Assembly (NCBI GenBank): GCA_034008185.1 | Contig: CM067081.1 | Location: 106,277,265 to 106,341,264, forward strand | Direction of reading: 5' to 3' | Source of the DNA: Gorsachius magnificus | Taxonomy: Eukaryota > Chordata > Aves > Pelecaniformes > Ardeidae | Length of the DNA: 64,000 nt | Translations under genes and position numbers: made by a program | The notes under the pieces: model-generated | What the model was told of the DNA's origin: nothing | Database searches by the model: none | Seen by the model: the letters and a program-made list of their open reading frames with translations, nothing else | In this document: positions 1 through 13,407 of the stretch, piece after piece | Layout of the letters: every line of letters starts with the position of its first letter | Position numbering within the stretch: position 1 is the stretch's first letter

Positions 1-3000
1 GAAGCCTTCTTATGGAGATGTGGTTTCAGTGTAAAGGTGTTTCTCATGCTCCCAAGAATGGACTTTGCTTTCTTTAGATAAACAATCATTGCAGTAATCT
101 GTTGAGCTAAAGATTGTCTTACAATACAGTCTTGCTAGACAGGACAATCTATGTTGTGTTATTTCTTTACATAGGGCTTATTCATGAAATGGCACATAAA
201 TATGAGGGAAAATATTTGAAACCTAAAATCAGTGTGAATATTCTTTGAAACGTGTATGCAACTATTCAACTTGAATGAGCTATAACAGGGTTGTATTACT
301 CTTGTAAAAGATTTCATTTACACAGTAAGAGCAAACAGATGCTTCAACTTCTATTGTTCAGCAAAATAAATGAAATTATTTAAACTTAATGAAAAAAATG
401 CAAGGACCTGGAATAAGAAATATCCATTCAAATTTTTAAAGTTCTATAAAATTACAAGAATAAGCATCAATACTAGAATAATTTAGGTGAATGTAACAAT
501 GAGCAGTCTGGTTCTCTGACTCTAATACACACATATATATCTGAAGGATTAATGCATTGCAGAGCCATAGATAACGGACTATAAGTTCCCTGCAACAGTA
601 GTCTGCCATTAAAACTAATCCTCAAAAATAAGGAACATTTCTGATGTATAGTATTACTTTCATACAGGTTGTACATAGAAAATAAGTCCATGTTCGCATA
701 ACACCAATACATTGTAAAATAAATTCATTATTACTTAGTCAATGCTAGAATCAAAGTAGAGGTTGTCTTCATTTATGTCCATTCTGCTTATGCATTCTAA
801 TGCCATTTTATTTTTGTTGTTTTCCTCCTTGTATGTAGCACAGAGTTTATGCAGAATGCACAACACTGCCCTAACGAACACTGCTATGTAACATTTGGCT
901 CAACACCTTCTACCGCCACAGAGGCCAAACTGATTTTCCTCATGGGTTTTTCTTTGGAGCTTATTGTATTCACAGATGAGTGATTCATAAACAATAATGT
1001 TTGTGTTCTGACAACGCTATGATAAAAGGCTTTATTTTCTCTTTTCTAAACAGATGGGAACTGATAGGCACAGAGGTTATTGTCTACCGAACTATTACTT
1101 TTAAGTTGTTTAACTTGAAGCATTTGGGATTTATCTTGTCTGTCTCTAATATTGCATAGCATTCACATATTTCAGCACAGTTCTCACTGACTTCATGTAA
1201 AGCCATGAGTCTACTGCAGCTCTGCAACTTAGGCCACAGAAGTTTTAAGTCAGACACTCAGAAAATAAGTAACATACAATTAGAGTGATCTTCACCCAGC
1301 AGCTCTCAGTACGTGTTTATCTGTTTCCTGCTGTGAATGAACTAGGGGACCACCGGCAAGACCCTCCTTCATTGCCCAATCATTCCTACATTCATGTTTC
1401 AGATTTTTTTCCTTGACTCAGTGGAAAAAGTCTCCCAAATATATGGCTTTAATGTACAAAAGGGCTTGAATTAAGTTTACAAATGTAGTCATGATTCTGG
1501 CTCTTCCCACATGTGATGAATTTAATTCTACCTATTTAAGAATATTCTTTCCATATTCAATACAAATTGTATGTGTGTATGCATGCATGTGTGAGATTTC
1601 CTCAGTTTTGGTTTCTGTTTGTTGGGGTTTTTTAATAAGCTGGATTATGCTGACAGCCATGTGAATCATCAACACTATTGAGGCTTTTGATCCACCACAT
1701 AAATTTTTGTCACCTGAGCTAGTAGAGAAGCTGATTAAGCAGTAGGCTGTTATTATCTCTGGTCCTTCATGAAAGGATGAAACTGTTGGAAAATAAAACA
1801 GAAAAAACAAGACAGAATTCCTGTTATGGAGTGAGCATGTAATGGAACTGAACTTCAAACCCAACTCTTTCTTTCTTACCCATGATCTTTTCTCTCTCCC
1901 CCAAGTCTTCTCCCTGGTCTCACTCTCCTCGCTTCACTGGTTTCTGTCATCTCCTTAGGTGCCTTATGATAAAACCCATTTCCTTATCCAGACACTTCAG
2001 CTTTTCTTCTCTCAGCTTCTGGTTCTTAATTGCTTCCATCCATTTTCACCTTTCCTCTTTTCAAACTTAATTATTAAGTTTTTAAGTTATTTTTAAGTTA
2101 TTAAGTGCACCTCAGCCTCATCTCAGCTTTTCCCTATCTCTTGAACAACTTTGGGTGCTAGCACATGTCCTTGACTTTAGCCTCTCAGTCACAGCAGCTC
2201 ATGGCTTATCCGTTCCCCTTTGGCCTCCCACAGGTCTAACACTTGTCTTTTCCATGGATGGGCCGGACAGCTTCTTGTCCCACTCCTGTGGATCCTACTA
2301 GCAATGTCACTGGGATCACAGGAGCGATGGCCTTTTCTCTAGGGTTAAGTGCACCTGCTAAACAGTAATGCTGAGAGGTAGATTTAAGGAGATAGTTTCC
2401 CATAAACCAGCTAATGGAAAGCAGTGGTTTAGAAAGTTTGTAGATGTCTCCTCATCACTGGGGAAGCATAAAGCAGGGGATGGGCAAAGCCTACATTTCT
2501 CACTGAAATATGCAGTCTTAAGCAGTTGTTATTGGTCCTAGTTCCAGGTGCTCAAAGAGACAACTGAAGGGAATGCAAAGCTCTCAACGACCTCATGTTC
2601 ATGTATGAATTTCATGGGATTTAGCATTGTAGCAGAAACTGTAAGCAGTTTCTACTGAATGTCCGCAAGTTGCCTTTACCAAAGGCAGATTTGGAGATTT
2701 TACCCCAAAACATCAGAAGGAAATTCTGTGACTTAGAGAGGGTCCCCTACTAAATTTAAAGTCTCATCAGAGCGCAATAATGGGAGCCACATAAAAAAAA
2801 AAATCTCTAACATTTCAGGAAGGAAATAACAGTATATTTTCCCTTTGTCTTATTCTCTGAAATGATAAACATTTGGAAAATGACTGGAATATCTGACTAA
2901 GAATGAAAAATGTTGGTCTGCTTTATTAATGAAAAATGTTTTAAAATCCATTGGATAAATGTAGTAATTTTTAATTAATGAAAATGGCCTGTCAAGTTAA

Positions 3001-4402
3001 TAAACTTCTATGTGATTTTCTTCCATTAAGAAATATTATAAATACAGAAAATTTTCCTGTCAGCTAGTTCTTTCCAGCAGACGGCTATCTCAGCTCTCCT
3101 CTGTGATAAGCAAATATGGCAGTTGGTCATGAGTTTAGAAATCTTCTAGAGAAGCTATATGGAGAATAACAGTAATGCAGCATTCAGAAATTGTCCCAAG
3201 GTTTTCAAAAAAGAAAGCAAACTTTTGGAAATAACAACATAAAAAGCTGTAATGAAAGGTTCATCCTAGGAGAAAACTGAGAAAACTGGCATATATTCAC
3301 ACCATATTGCTCACTTTTGGCCAGCAAAGCTGTTTTTATTGTTAATTTATATTAAAAATGAATGATTTTTTTTCCTAGCCTCCTTCAAAAAGTGTATCCA
3401 AAAAAGGGAAAAGCTTAAGAATGTATATCAATAGTAGATAGTTATGAATCAAATACACACACCAATCTGTTAAATAAGAAAGTGTCAGTCTGGCTAGCTT
3501 CATTTCAGTGAAATACTTTACTAATTAAATTTCCAAGTATAAAAGTTTTTGAAGCCGGTATAACAATAACAAATTCTATGTGCTGTTTACATATCATCAT
3601 TGGGACACAGAATATGATATGCTTCAGTCAATAATTTCTTTTTCTCTCATATTTCAAAATTATATTGCTGATAAGAAGAAATAATTTGATCTTTAAAAAA
3701 AAATTATTAGTTACAACAGGTCAATTAGGATGTACAATTTTTTTCCATATAGCAATAATAAGGTAACCTAATCTGCCTTTTAACAAGTATTCTTGAGGTT
3801 CTATCAAAACTGGTATTTTAAAGCTCATAAGATTGCTTTGCTAAAAATTGCTCCATTCAAGTTACCAAACAAAAAGCTATGCAAATATAATGAAAAAAAT
3901 GATTATCCACCCTGCCATCATTACAGGAAGTCAATTATTGGTTGGACCAAAGGAGTTTTGAAATGAAGTAATTAAATTTGAGGTTGTGTGACATTGCTGT
4001 CATTTCAGTGAGCTCCTCCTACACTTCCCTGTCACCAATTTATGCAGAGAGTAAAAGTTAAATGAGTGTATATTTTCTGTTAATATATCAAATTATTTTA
4101 TATATGAGCTGCTCTCAGATGATTTTACAGTGCTTTCTTGGCAACAGATCATATTTTCAACTTTTCCATTAGAAATGTCTATTGAAATTTGCCTTAAACA
4201 CACAAAGATAACTAACAGCACAATTTCTGTTTTTGCCTCTCCTCTGAAAAGTTCAATAAATGAAGCATGAGCTCCTGAGAAAGAAAATAATAAAAAAAGA
4301 TAAAAGATTTTACTACGTTTCTGTTCCAACAGATTTTTGTTGAAAACAATATGGTTTTCCTGAAATTCACAGGAGAGTGTTACGAAGAGAGGAAAAAAAA
4401 AA
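1..4402. other. Anonymous AT-rich non-coding DNA
   Basis: No gene, RNA or recognisable mobile element is seen. Open frames here are short and look like chance. One of them, at 1882-2070, lies in a T/C-rich stretch and codes only for Ser/Phe/Leu-rich sequence. A run of 12 A's (4393-4404) precedes the hairpin described next. The sequence is consistent with intergenic or intronic vertebrate DNA. Confidence 0.6.
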
Positions 4403-4426
4403 AAGGTGTGATGCTTATCACACCTT
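4403..4426. repeat. Short perfect inverted repeat (hairpin)
   Basis: A 10-bp arm AAGGTGTGAT (4403-4412) is followed by the four-base spacer GCTT and the exact reverse complement ATCACACCTT (4417-4426). The left arm directly follows an A-run. A perfect 10-bp hairpin of this kind is not rare by chance in 64 kb, so no function is assigned. Confidence 0.6.
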
Positions 4427-7400
4427 CAACAAACCAATTTCTAACAGATTAAAAGAAGTAGAAGATATCACTAGCACCTTAAGAAAATATTTCATGGTCA
4501 TGTTGTGTATTCAACATCCTATTTAGTGATCCATTGAGAAATCTACTGGGAACCCTTGGGTGATGGTGGCTAGGCTCCCTGGCCCCTCATGAAGAGGCAA
4601 TTTGGGCTCCCAGGTGCCTCAGTTCCCAACCATTCGATGCCTGAAAGTGAGCTGAAATTGCAGATTAAACAGTCATTGGTCTTTGTCATCCACTTACAGG
4701 TCTCTGGGAAATCAAAACTATCAACTCCTACTGTTTGCAGGTGCATAATACTTACTGCTTTTCCCACATGTGCAGCATATGCCTACAAATTCTTACTGTT
4801 TGCCTGAAAGAAGAGGCATTAGCACAGAACAGTTGGAAGGACATGTTTGTAGTGAAGGTGCCAGTGGATTCAAAAGAGATGAACATCCATTTGGAAACAA
4901 GAAGGAAAAAAAGTGTGGGGGTTTTGGTCATTTTAAACCAGTTTCTGCTTTTAGGTTTATTAACATAAAACTGCAGTGACTCAGGTGACTTCAATGGAGT
5001 TAATTCAGATTTTCAGTTCTCTCCAATTATTATGAACATAAAAATCACAGATCATAGGTATGGTAAGTAACTCAAGATATCATGATGACCATTTCCCACT
5101 CAAAATCAGGATCTGTTACATCAAAACAGGGTTTTGTTTTGTTATGCTTTGCATTGTCTTGTTCATTTTTGCTTTTTTTTGTTTTGTTTTGTTTTTAAAG
5201 TTGTAAGGATTTAAATTGAATATGTTTCCTTGGTGTTCATTTCCAGTCATTCTGTGTTTGTTGAATCTAATTACAATCTCCCTTCCTCCATTTCAGCTGG
5301 CTATTCTCTGTTCTTCCCACACATGACAAGAAAAAGAGTTTATTCTGTTCTTCTTTTTAACTAGTTTATAGACATTTGCAGACCGATGCTTTTGAGGTGT
5401 CTTCGTCAATCAGATTTTCCAGATGTCTGCTCTTTTTTACTATTTAGGCTCACTATAGTTGATTCATATCTTCCTGAAATGCAGCATCCAAACCCAGAAT
5501 GCTTTGGGAAGCAGCAGCATTTTGCAAGTATTTATCTTCTCTTTCGTAACAGTGTGACACAGCTGACCTATGTGCAGCTTTATGATACTTATGTCTTCTG
5601 AATAGCCATAGTTATTTGAATAGCCATCCTCCATCATCACTTTGAATCCTTATACATTCAAGGTATTTTGAATTTCAATGCCCATTTTTCAGGCTGTAGC
5701 TCCAATTAAAACATTTTCAATTATTATCCTGTGTACATGCAGCCACTCCATCGTGGAGTCATTTGTAAATTTAGTAATCTTATTCTCTATTTTTCGTTCA
5801 GAAATGAAAATCCAAATCTTACCAGACACTGGATAGATCTTTGTGAAATCTTATGCAATATATTTCTTCTACTTAACCCTATATTTTCTAATAATTTTAA
5901 AATTAAAATAAACATATTTCTAAATAGTTCAAATAAGTAATTTACAATTAATTTATCAAAGTAGTATTTGATAGAAAATTTGCTCTTTCCTTATTATGTA
6001 ACTGCTTAATCATATTTTAGGTATTGGGTCAAATTTCTCCCTTACCATGTTGTTCTACTATTGTGGTTACATCAATGAGCTTACTACATGTGGATCATAA
6101 AACCTGACAAGTTATCTGGTGCCAAATGTATTTTTATAACTTACACATTTTTTTTGTACTTTTATAATAAAACTTTTTCTCTTCATGTATTGCTTTTCAT
6201 CACTGGCTCAGCCACCACATAAAAGAATTTAATCACGTCTCTTTGCAGATGAGAAAGCTGAAGCACCCAAGAGATTTGCTCCATCTCATAGGTGAAACAA
6301 AGATATAAACTCTGTTTCCTGAAATGAAGTCTCAGCCAGTGTCTGTGCATAATGAATATAGTAAGAATTTCTGGGTGTGCTTTTCCACAGTAATGTAATT
6401 TCTGCTGACAAAAAAGATTTAAAGATTCATTAACTTACCATTCAAAGTTTTCCCATTTTGTCATTAGCATTGAAAAAGTCAAAACAAAACAATTCCCCAA
6501 ACACTGCCCTTATTTTTTTCCCTTTGTTTTGGATAAAGTGTTGTTAGCAAGCAGTTTTCAGAGTCCTTGGGAACCTCAAATATCCCAGTTAGGTTTTGGT
6601 ACTTCTCTGATTGTATAATTTTTGCATAATTTTTTTCATTTTGCACATTCATTTCTAACGATATACTTTGGTCATTAAACCAAGCCACACATGCTAAGTT
6701 AGACTCTACCGTCATCTCCTCTTCTTGCTTGTGCTAGAGACATACATTTACACTCTACTAGTGCTTCTGCTCACTTTTTTACCTTCACTATGAATATTCT
6801 GATGACCCATGCAACTCTAGTTGTGCATTCAGTATTGCCTTTCCTTATTGTTTTATGCTTTGAAAAAGTTTGCATATTACATATGTCAGTGAGACTATTT
6901 AGACTGAAAAATAAGTGAAGATATTCAGTAGCATCATATGTTGCACTGGCTGGACTTAATTTGTTTTCCTGGTCTGGCTTACAGTGGTGTTGGCTGAAGC
7001 AAAGGTGTTTTCCTATTATCCTAAGTGGAAGGCAAGTCAGGATGGAAAGAACACTTTTTTCCCCCTCAAGAGAGTTCCAGCACAGCTTGCTTCTTACTTC
7101 CTTGTGTACTTGAGCTGTTTCCCTGGAGGCCTGTCTTTATTGAAACATGATGCTAACATCGTAGTTTTCTCCTTCTGGCCTATGTATGAAAAAAACCGTC
7201 TGTACTCTTCAACCACATTCTTGTTAACAGCACACTGACATTTTTGTCTTTGGTTTTGCTTATATCAGCCACATTGCTCTGGGTGTTATCGCAGCCTTTT
7301 TGCCCTTGAAAATTAGACCGAAGAACGTTTCTTTCCCATGTATTCTGCAGCTGTAACTGTGAAGTGAGGAGAGGAAAGAATACAGCTTTTGTTCAAAATC

Positions 7401-10400
7401 AAAAGTAACAAGTTGAAACAGCTGAATGGATGATCTCAGTTTTTCAAATAACAGATTTCTCCTGGCTTTACTTACATGGAAGACTTGTGTAGGTACTGAG
7501 ATGTTGTAAAGACATCAATGGGTCTGCTGAAGGAAAAAGGAAATACATTATATGATTCATAAAATACAATTTGGGTGTGTTTAGTAGAACAAATAAACTG
7601 ATCTTTCTGTTGAAATTGCATGGATGACACATAAACTATGTATCCTGCTCTACTTCTCAGATGAAATATGGATTTGATAAATTGGGTTGTACTGGAACTG
7701 AGGGAATTCTTATTTCACTTAAATTAAAAAGCATTCAGAAATAAATTTCCCTGATTCTCATACAAATATGAACCAAATACATCTTGTCTTTTCTCCTGCC
7801 CACCCAGTTTCTGGGCAACCTTCTTGTAGATTTGAACATCCTTTGGAAGTCCGAGATAAAGAGATCTGCCCCCAGAACTGCTTAAAATGTAGTGCTAATT
7901 TACATATAATCCATGAGTTTTAAAGGGGCAATTTTAATGCTGGAAATTGCACCTCAGAAGCTTATGGTGTGGCCCTCCTAATCTCTACTTGCACTCCAAG
8001 GTAGTTTTCTCTCAATTAATTTATTTTTATAAGCAGAAAGAGGAGAGAGTGAAAAGATGGAGGAGGACCAGTCTTGGGTTCTGGAAGACACTTTGAAAAT
8101 GGAATTGATTTACTTTAAAATAATACCCTTGTTCCACTGTGGTTTTCACTCTCTCCCTTACATGCTCCTAAGCTCTCTGCTCCTCATACAGAGCAAATGA
8201 ATACAGAACAGGATTCATTTTCTTTTTTTAATTACAGTAGTAAGTTCCAAGAGATTCTAGACACCATCTAAAACTCCCTTTGAAGCCAGTTAAGAAAACA
8301 GGTCCTCACCATTTCTTAAAACTTAATGCTTTGATAGAATAGAAAACAAACAGGAATTGTCTGACTGCAATTAATACAGAACAAAAATAGGAAAACAGGA
8401 CATATTTTGGTTTTCTTTCCTTTTTACATGCTTTGTTGCTGACAATACTTCTACATACTTTGGAACCACTTAAGGCACTCTCTGTGCCTTAAGAGAGGAT
8501 TTGAGTTTAGTTAATATATGAAGAGATTTTAAGGTGCAATAACTGATCTTTGCCTTTGGGTTACCTACATATTAGTTTTATTTAGGATGTTTCTCCTTGT
8601 TGGTTTTTGCTGGTCTCTGGAGCTGAAAGATCTGGGTCGCTAGCCAGACCTCTGGGGAAAGCTCACTGCACCTGAATGGGAATCTGCCTCAGCAGACACC
8701 AACTTTTTCCCAGTTCCCATTTTCACACAGTGAATATGTACCAAGCATCTGTGAGACTTTTATGTTCTTCTGAAGCATCCTCAGTGTCAAGGTCCTTGAT
8801 GTGCTGTTGCTGGAATATGCCATATCTGAGCTGCAGTGTATTGCAGGGCTACCCAGCTGGTGTCTGATAAGGCTGGACCAACCCCCGTGTAGCTCTGCTT
8901 GCTGCCTAAGCTGTTTTCTGCCATCACATAATACAAAAGAATGTCTGCTGTCCGAGTCTGGCATAAATGGCTGTAAAGAGTCAAGGTCTTGTCAAGAAGT
9001 TGGACAGATGTGGTATATTATGCTTAGTGCAAAGTTTTCATTAAGCTCATATGACTTTTCTCTTGATTATTTTTAATACTACCCAGTGTTGCTTTGTGGT
9101 TTACAGGTGTATATTATTCTGTAAATGGTAATTCTTAAGTATTCATATGCATCCCCCTGAAACTTGTTAAGAATCTTTCCACCATCTATAAAGTGAAGAA
9201 AAGAACCATTTTATCAGCTGCCAGTAGCATTTCATTTTCTGGTGACAAATCTTTATTAGGAGGCTGAAATACCTTTTGAATAAAGTACTGATCTGAAACT
9301 CTGAAAAACATATTCCATTACCAGGATCAGTTACAGACTTCCTCTGTGATCCTGGACTTCACATTTACTCTGCAGTCTCTACAAAACTGAAGCAGTGCTT
9401 CCTGTCCCCAAACTGGTGTTAGGAGGATATATATTTATATTTACATGGATTGAGAAAGCATGACAAAAGGGAAGAGAAGGAAGAGAGGAAGGAAGAAAGG
9501 AGGAGACCTATTCATGGCTCCATAGGATGCTGTTATCTCGTGTTTCCTTATATGCAGAATAGAAGTAATTTTTGAACAAATCTGTTTCTTGCTCATTGCA
9601 GTGTACAGTAGTATCCTTTCCACATAACACAGGACAAAGTATTAATAAGACTCCTCCTTTCTTCCTAATAACTGTTGAAAGGTTTTCAAAATAGTCACCT
9701 GCATTTTTTGTGCTGCTTAAATACTTAATCCCCACACCAACTCATGTTGTTAAAAAAATGTTTACACATGAGGCAAATGGTTCTTTAGAAAGCATCAGCT
9801 ATACATATCAGTAGTCTTGATTAGGTTCTATCTTCCTATAAACAAGGCAATGATGTCTTGGTTTTTTACACTTATACTATAAAAAAGTTGAGTTTGACCA
9901 TCAGAGTGGTAATTCCTCTGCACAGAATAACTTTCAAGTGTATGTATACAGCAGAGGAGGAGCTCCAAATTGGAATGACCAATGTAAAATCATTGTGTAT
10001 GCTTATAGTCTGCAAATTTCATATTTGTAGTCTCAGGGATATGGTGTGCCTTGTTGTCTAACACATGCTTGAGCATTCATGGGCTTTCTTCTACGAGCAT
10101 GTCCTGGTACCTGCAGCAGGTGAAAGGCTGAACAAAAGGTCAAGATCTAGCTCTGCAAGTGTCCTCTTGTAAAGTTTCATGCTTATTTCAGTGAGAAATG
10201 TGGGTCAATAAAGTACATCAAGCCATAAATACTCTAACACATTTTAGCCATCCTGACAGAATGCATTTTTTAGACATTCCCCTAAGTACCTGCAGTCAGA
10301 TCAGATTGGTTTATCTTTGTGTAAATTCTGTATGGTCCTTCATGGAATAAGAATGAGCATTCATGCAAAGGCTGTAATATCCCATTCTCTCTCTGCACTT

Positions 10401-11734
10401 CTCAAACTGCAGAAATCCCAAGCCTACACCTTCTGGAAAAGCTCCAAACCAATTCCCAATGTATGCCCTCAAGCATTTGTGGTGCAGACAATGCAGGCAA
10501 GGACAGCTGGGGCACTCAGGGGAACCCAAGAACATGAATGCAGATAGGAATCTTCCCCTGTGTAATGGTTATGTACTTCCAAAATGTTAAAAGTCACTAC
10601 CTTTACAATGTGAATACTTTTGGAAAGCATTTTCTATCACAAAGGAAATAGAATGAAAGTTACTGTATTGCCTGCCTTATTAACTGGAGCTTCCACAGAT
10701 CAGAAGAAGATAGCAGTATGTAATGTCATGGACAGAAAGATGGGAAATGCAGAATTCCTGTTTTGGACTACTGTTTTTATTATAGTGTTGACAACTCATC
10801 GGGATGGGATAAACATGTATTAAATCTGTGGGTGAACACACAGATTTCTACTTACAGTCAGGAGACTTTAAAAGGAAAGGCAGTTTGCTCCTGCTGCTGT
10901 TTGCCTCTTGCATGCTCGGGTGAATAGTTGCTGTTAGAATCAATATCAATTACCCATCTTAAACATTTTTGCTGCTACTGTGAGCAGCTTAGGAGGGATT
11001 TTAGCAGTAAAACTGAAGGTCTTCTATGGACAGAGTAATTTGCAACAGACCAGAAGACTGTTTGGGGCTTTTTATTTGAATCATCTTGATTTGGGGCACT
11101 AGAACTTAGCACAGTGGTAGTAGTGATGGTTGGAAGATGGATCTTGTCTTTGTCTAGAAGGATTTTAAAGCTTGATGGGTATCCCTACTAGGTTGCAACT
11201 TCGAATTTATATTTCTGTTTATCCTTTTTAAATTAAAAGGCTTTAAATTACAAATCTTATAAAACACATACATTTACACTGTGTGTGGTGTTCTCATGGT
11301 CTAAAAACACAGGGTACAGTCATCTGCTCATTCACCCCCGAGAATTGGCAAGTGCTGAACCGGGGTTATGGTCACTGATGCTTTCCCATTTCAGGGACAG
11401 AGAATGGCAGGATTTTAGGAAGTAGCTCAGGAAGGCACCCCACAAATCTAACATATTCACCCTACCACTTAAATGACAAATTGTTGCTGGTTCACAAGCT
11501 TTTGGGAATTAACACCTGTCTCTCCACTTTTTCTGAAATGTCTGTATGGCAAATGTAAGTTCCCTGATGGTAGTTTTTGCTTTACTTAGCTACTTTTTCC
11601 ACTTCCTTAGAAATAGCCAGGGGATATTATTAAGCTAAACAGTTTGAGGTCTTGGACCTGAGTGCTAGCTCACAATTATCACTTCTGTGAAATTAACATT
11701 CTCCTTGGCACCTTTGGCATGTGACAATAAGCAA
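4427..11734. other. Anonymous non-coding DNA with minor low-complexity patches
   Basis: No exon or full repeat was recognised. Local features are a GTTTT-rich patch (about 5130-5200), a purine-rich patch of GGAA/GAGG type (about 9467-9505) and a stretch at 8620-8990 that is less AT-rich and has overlapping short ORFs on both strands. The segment around 4985-5010, containing GACTTCAATGGAGTTAATTC, resembles the ancient sauropsid repeat core described in the findings. None of the short ORFs matches a family I know. Confidence 0.5.
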
Positions 11735-11740
11735 ACTCAA

Positions 11741-12597
11741 ATCTTAGGACCAGTTTTATTCAATATTTTTATCAATGATCTGGATGCAGGAGTTGAATAC
11801 ACCATTAGCAAGTTTACTGATGATAGCAAACTGGGAGGTGCTGTTGAGTCTCTTGAGGGACCAGAGGCCTTGCAAAGGGATCTAGATAGATTGGCGCATT
11901 GAGCAATCATCAATGGCATGAAGTTTAATGAGCAAAATGCTGGATTCTGCACCTGGGGCAGAGTAATGATGTATAAATCGGGAGAGGAGTGGCTGGAGAG
12001 CAGTCCTGCAGAAAGGGATCAGTGGGTGATGGTTGACAGCAGGCTCAGTATGAGTCAGCAGCCAAGAGGGCAAACCGCATCCTGGGGTGCACCAAACACA
12101 GTACAACCAGACGGTCAAATGAGGTGATTGTCCTGCTGTATTCAGCATTGGTGCAGCCTCACTTCAAGTGCTCTGTGCAGTTCTGGGCCCCAGAATTTAA
12201 GAAGGATGTGAAGGTCCTTGAATGTGCCCAGAGGAGAGCAACAAAGCTGGTGAAAAGATTGGAAGGAATGTCCCATGAGCAGCAGCTGAGGACTTTGGGC
12301 TTACCTAGTTTGGAGAAAAGGAGGCTGAGGGGTGACCTCCTTCCTATCTACAGCTTCCTGAGGAGGGGAAGTGGAGAGGGAGGTGCTGATCTCTTCTCCC
12401 CAGTATCCTTTGGTAGGATGCATAGGAATGGTTCAAAGCTGCGCCAGGGGATGTTTAGACCGGACATTAGGAAACATTTCTTTACCAAAAGGGTGGTCAA
12501 ACACTGGAACAGGCTTCCTGGAGAGGTGGTCGATGTCCCAAGCCTCTCAGTGTGTAAGAGGCGTTTGGACAATGCCCTTAATAACATGCTTTAGCTT
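11741..12597 (+). pseudogene. CR1 ORF2 remnant (reverse transcriptase and C-terminal part)
   Basis: Decayed coding sequence of the outer CR1. The first frame reads [13 protein letters not shown] and then FTDD at 11813-11824, which is the reverse transcriptase catalytic box (usually F/Y-A-D-D) with both aspartates kept and one A-to-T change. A TGA at 11900 breaks the frame. The same frame resumes at MKFNEQNAG (11918) and continues through LESSPAE and SRLSMSQQ. A frameshift near 12060-12100 then moves the reading into the frame of 12124-12594. That last frame carries the C-terminal signature [33 protein letters not shown] and KHFFTKRVVKHWNRLPGEVV. It ends TAG at 12592-12594, the natural ORF2 end. 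The order of motifs is the family order. It is not expected to make a working enzyme. Confidence 0.88.
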
Positions 12598-12615
12598 TTA
12601 GTCAGCCCTGAATTT

Positions 12616-13352
12616 CCCCATGCAATGCTACAGGCTTGGGGAAGTGTGGCTGGAAAGCTGCCTGGTGGAAAAAGACCTGGGGATACTGGTTGACAGCCGG
12701 CTGAATATGAGCTAGCAGTGTGCCCAGGTGGCCAAGAAGGCCAATGGCATCCGGGCTTGTATCAGGAATAGTGTGGCCAGCAGGAGTAGGGAAGTGATCG
12801 TGACCCTGTGCTCGGTGCTGGTGAGGCCGCACCTTGAATACTGTGTTCAGTTTTGGGCCCCTCACTACAAGAAAGATGTTGCCTTGCTGGAACATGTCCA
12901 GAGGAGAGCCACAAAGCTGGTGAGGGGTCTGGAGCACAAGTCTTACGAGGAGCGGCTGAGGAAGCTGGGGTTGTTTAGTCTGGAGAAGAGGAGGCTGAGG
13001 GGAGACCTGGTCACCCTCTACAACTGCCTGACAGGAGGCTGTAGCGAGGTGGGGTTCAGCCTCTTCTCCCTGGTAACAGATGATAGGACGAGGGGGAATG
13101 GTCTGAAGTTGCACCAGGGCAGGTTTAGGTTAGACATTAGGAAAAATTTCTTCACGGAAAGGGTTGTCAGGCTCTGGGATGGGCTGCCCAGGGAGGTGGT
13201 CGAGTCCCCATCCCTGGAGGTATTTAAAAGACGGGTAGATGAGGTGCTTGGGGACATGGTGGGATATCAGGGTTAGGTTAACAGTTGGACTTGATGATCT
13301 TAAAGGTTTTTTCCAACCTAGACGATTCTATGATTCTATTCTATGATTCTAT
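12616..13352 (+). mobile_element. Inner CR1 LINE copy nested in the outer one
   Basis: A second, better preserved CR1 of about 737 bp in the same orientation. It starts abruptly with CCCCATGCAATGC, well downstream of the reverse transcriptase active site, and ends in the tail GATTCTATGATTCTATTCTATGATTCTAT. It is flanked by the short direct repeat GAATTT (12610-12615 and 13353-13358; one base longer as TGAATTT if the tail base is counted), a likely target-site duplication. The outer copy's 3' end continues immediately after the right repeat (GTCAGGCAGATGGACTGGAT). Its tail differs from that of the outer copy, so the two belong to different CR1 subfamilies. Confidence 0.88.
12635..13276 (+). 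pseudogene. CR1 ORF2 C-terminal fragment with one early stop
   Basis: Coding part of the inner CR1. A single frame runs through LESCLVEKDLGILVDSRLNM, a TAG stop at 12713-12715, then an uninterrupted 182-codon stretch (12728-13276) ending GDMVGYQG and TAG. Visible family motifs are [56 protein letters not shown] and [20 protein letters not shown]. These are the conserved ORF2 tail downstream of the reverse transcriptase palm. The near-intact frame shows this copy is younger than its host copy. It lacks the endonuclease and the catalytic reverse transcriptase motifs, so it cannot move by itself. The 170-codon frame on the opposite strand is a shadow of it. Confidence 0.88.
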
Positions 13353-13407
13353 GAATTTGTCAGGCAGATGGACTGGATGATTGTTGTAAGTCCCTTCCAA
13401 CTGAAAT

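Noticed and set aside
12602..13114. 170-codon minus-strand ORF
   Set aside because: It is the antisense shadow of the inner CR1 ORF2 fragment. The + strand carries the family motifs in order.
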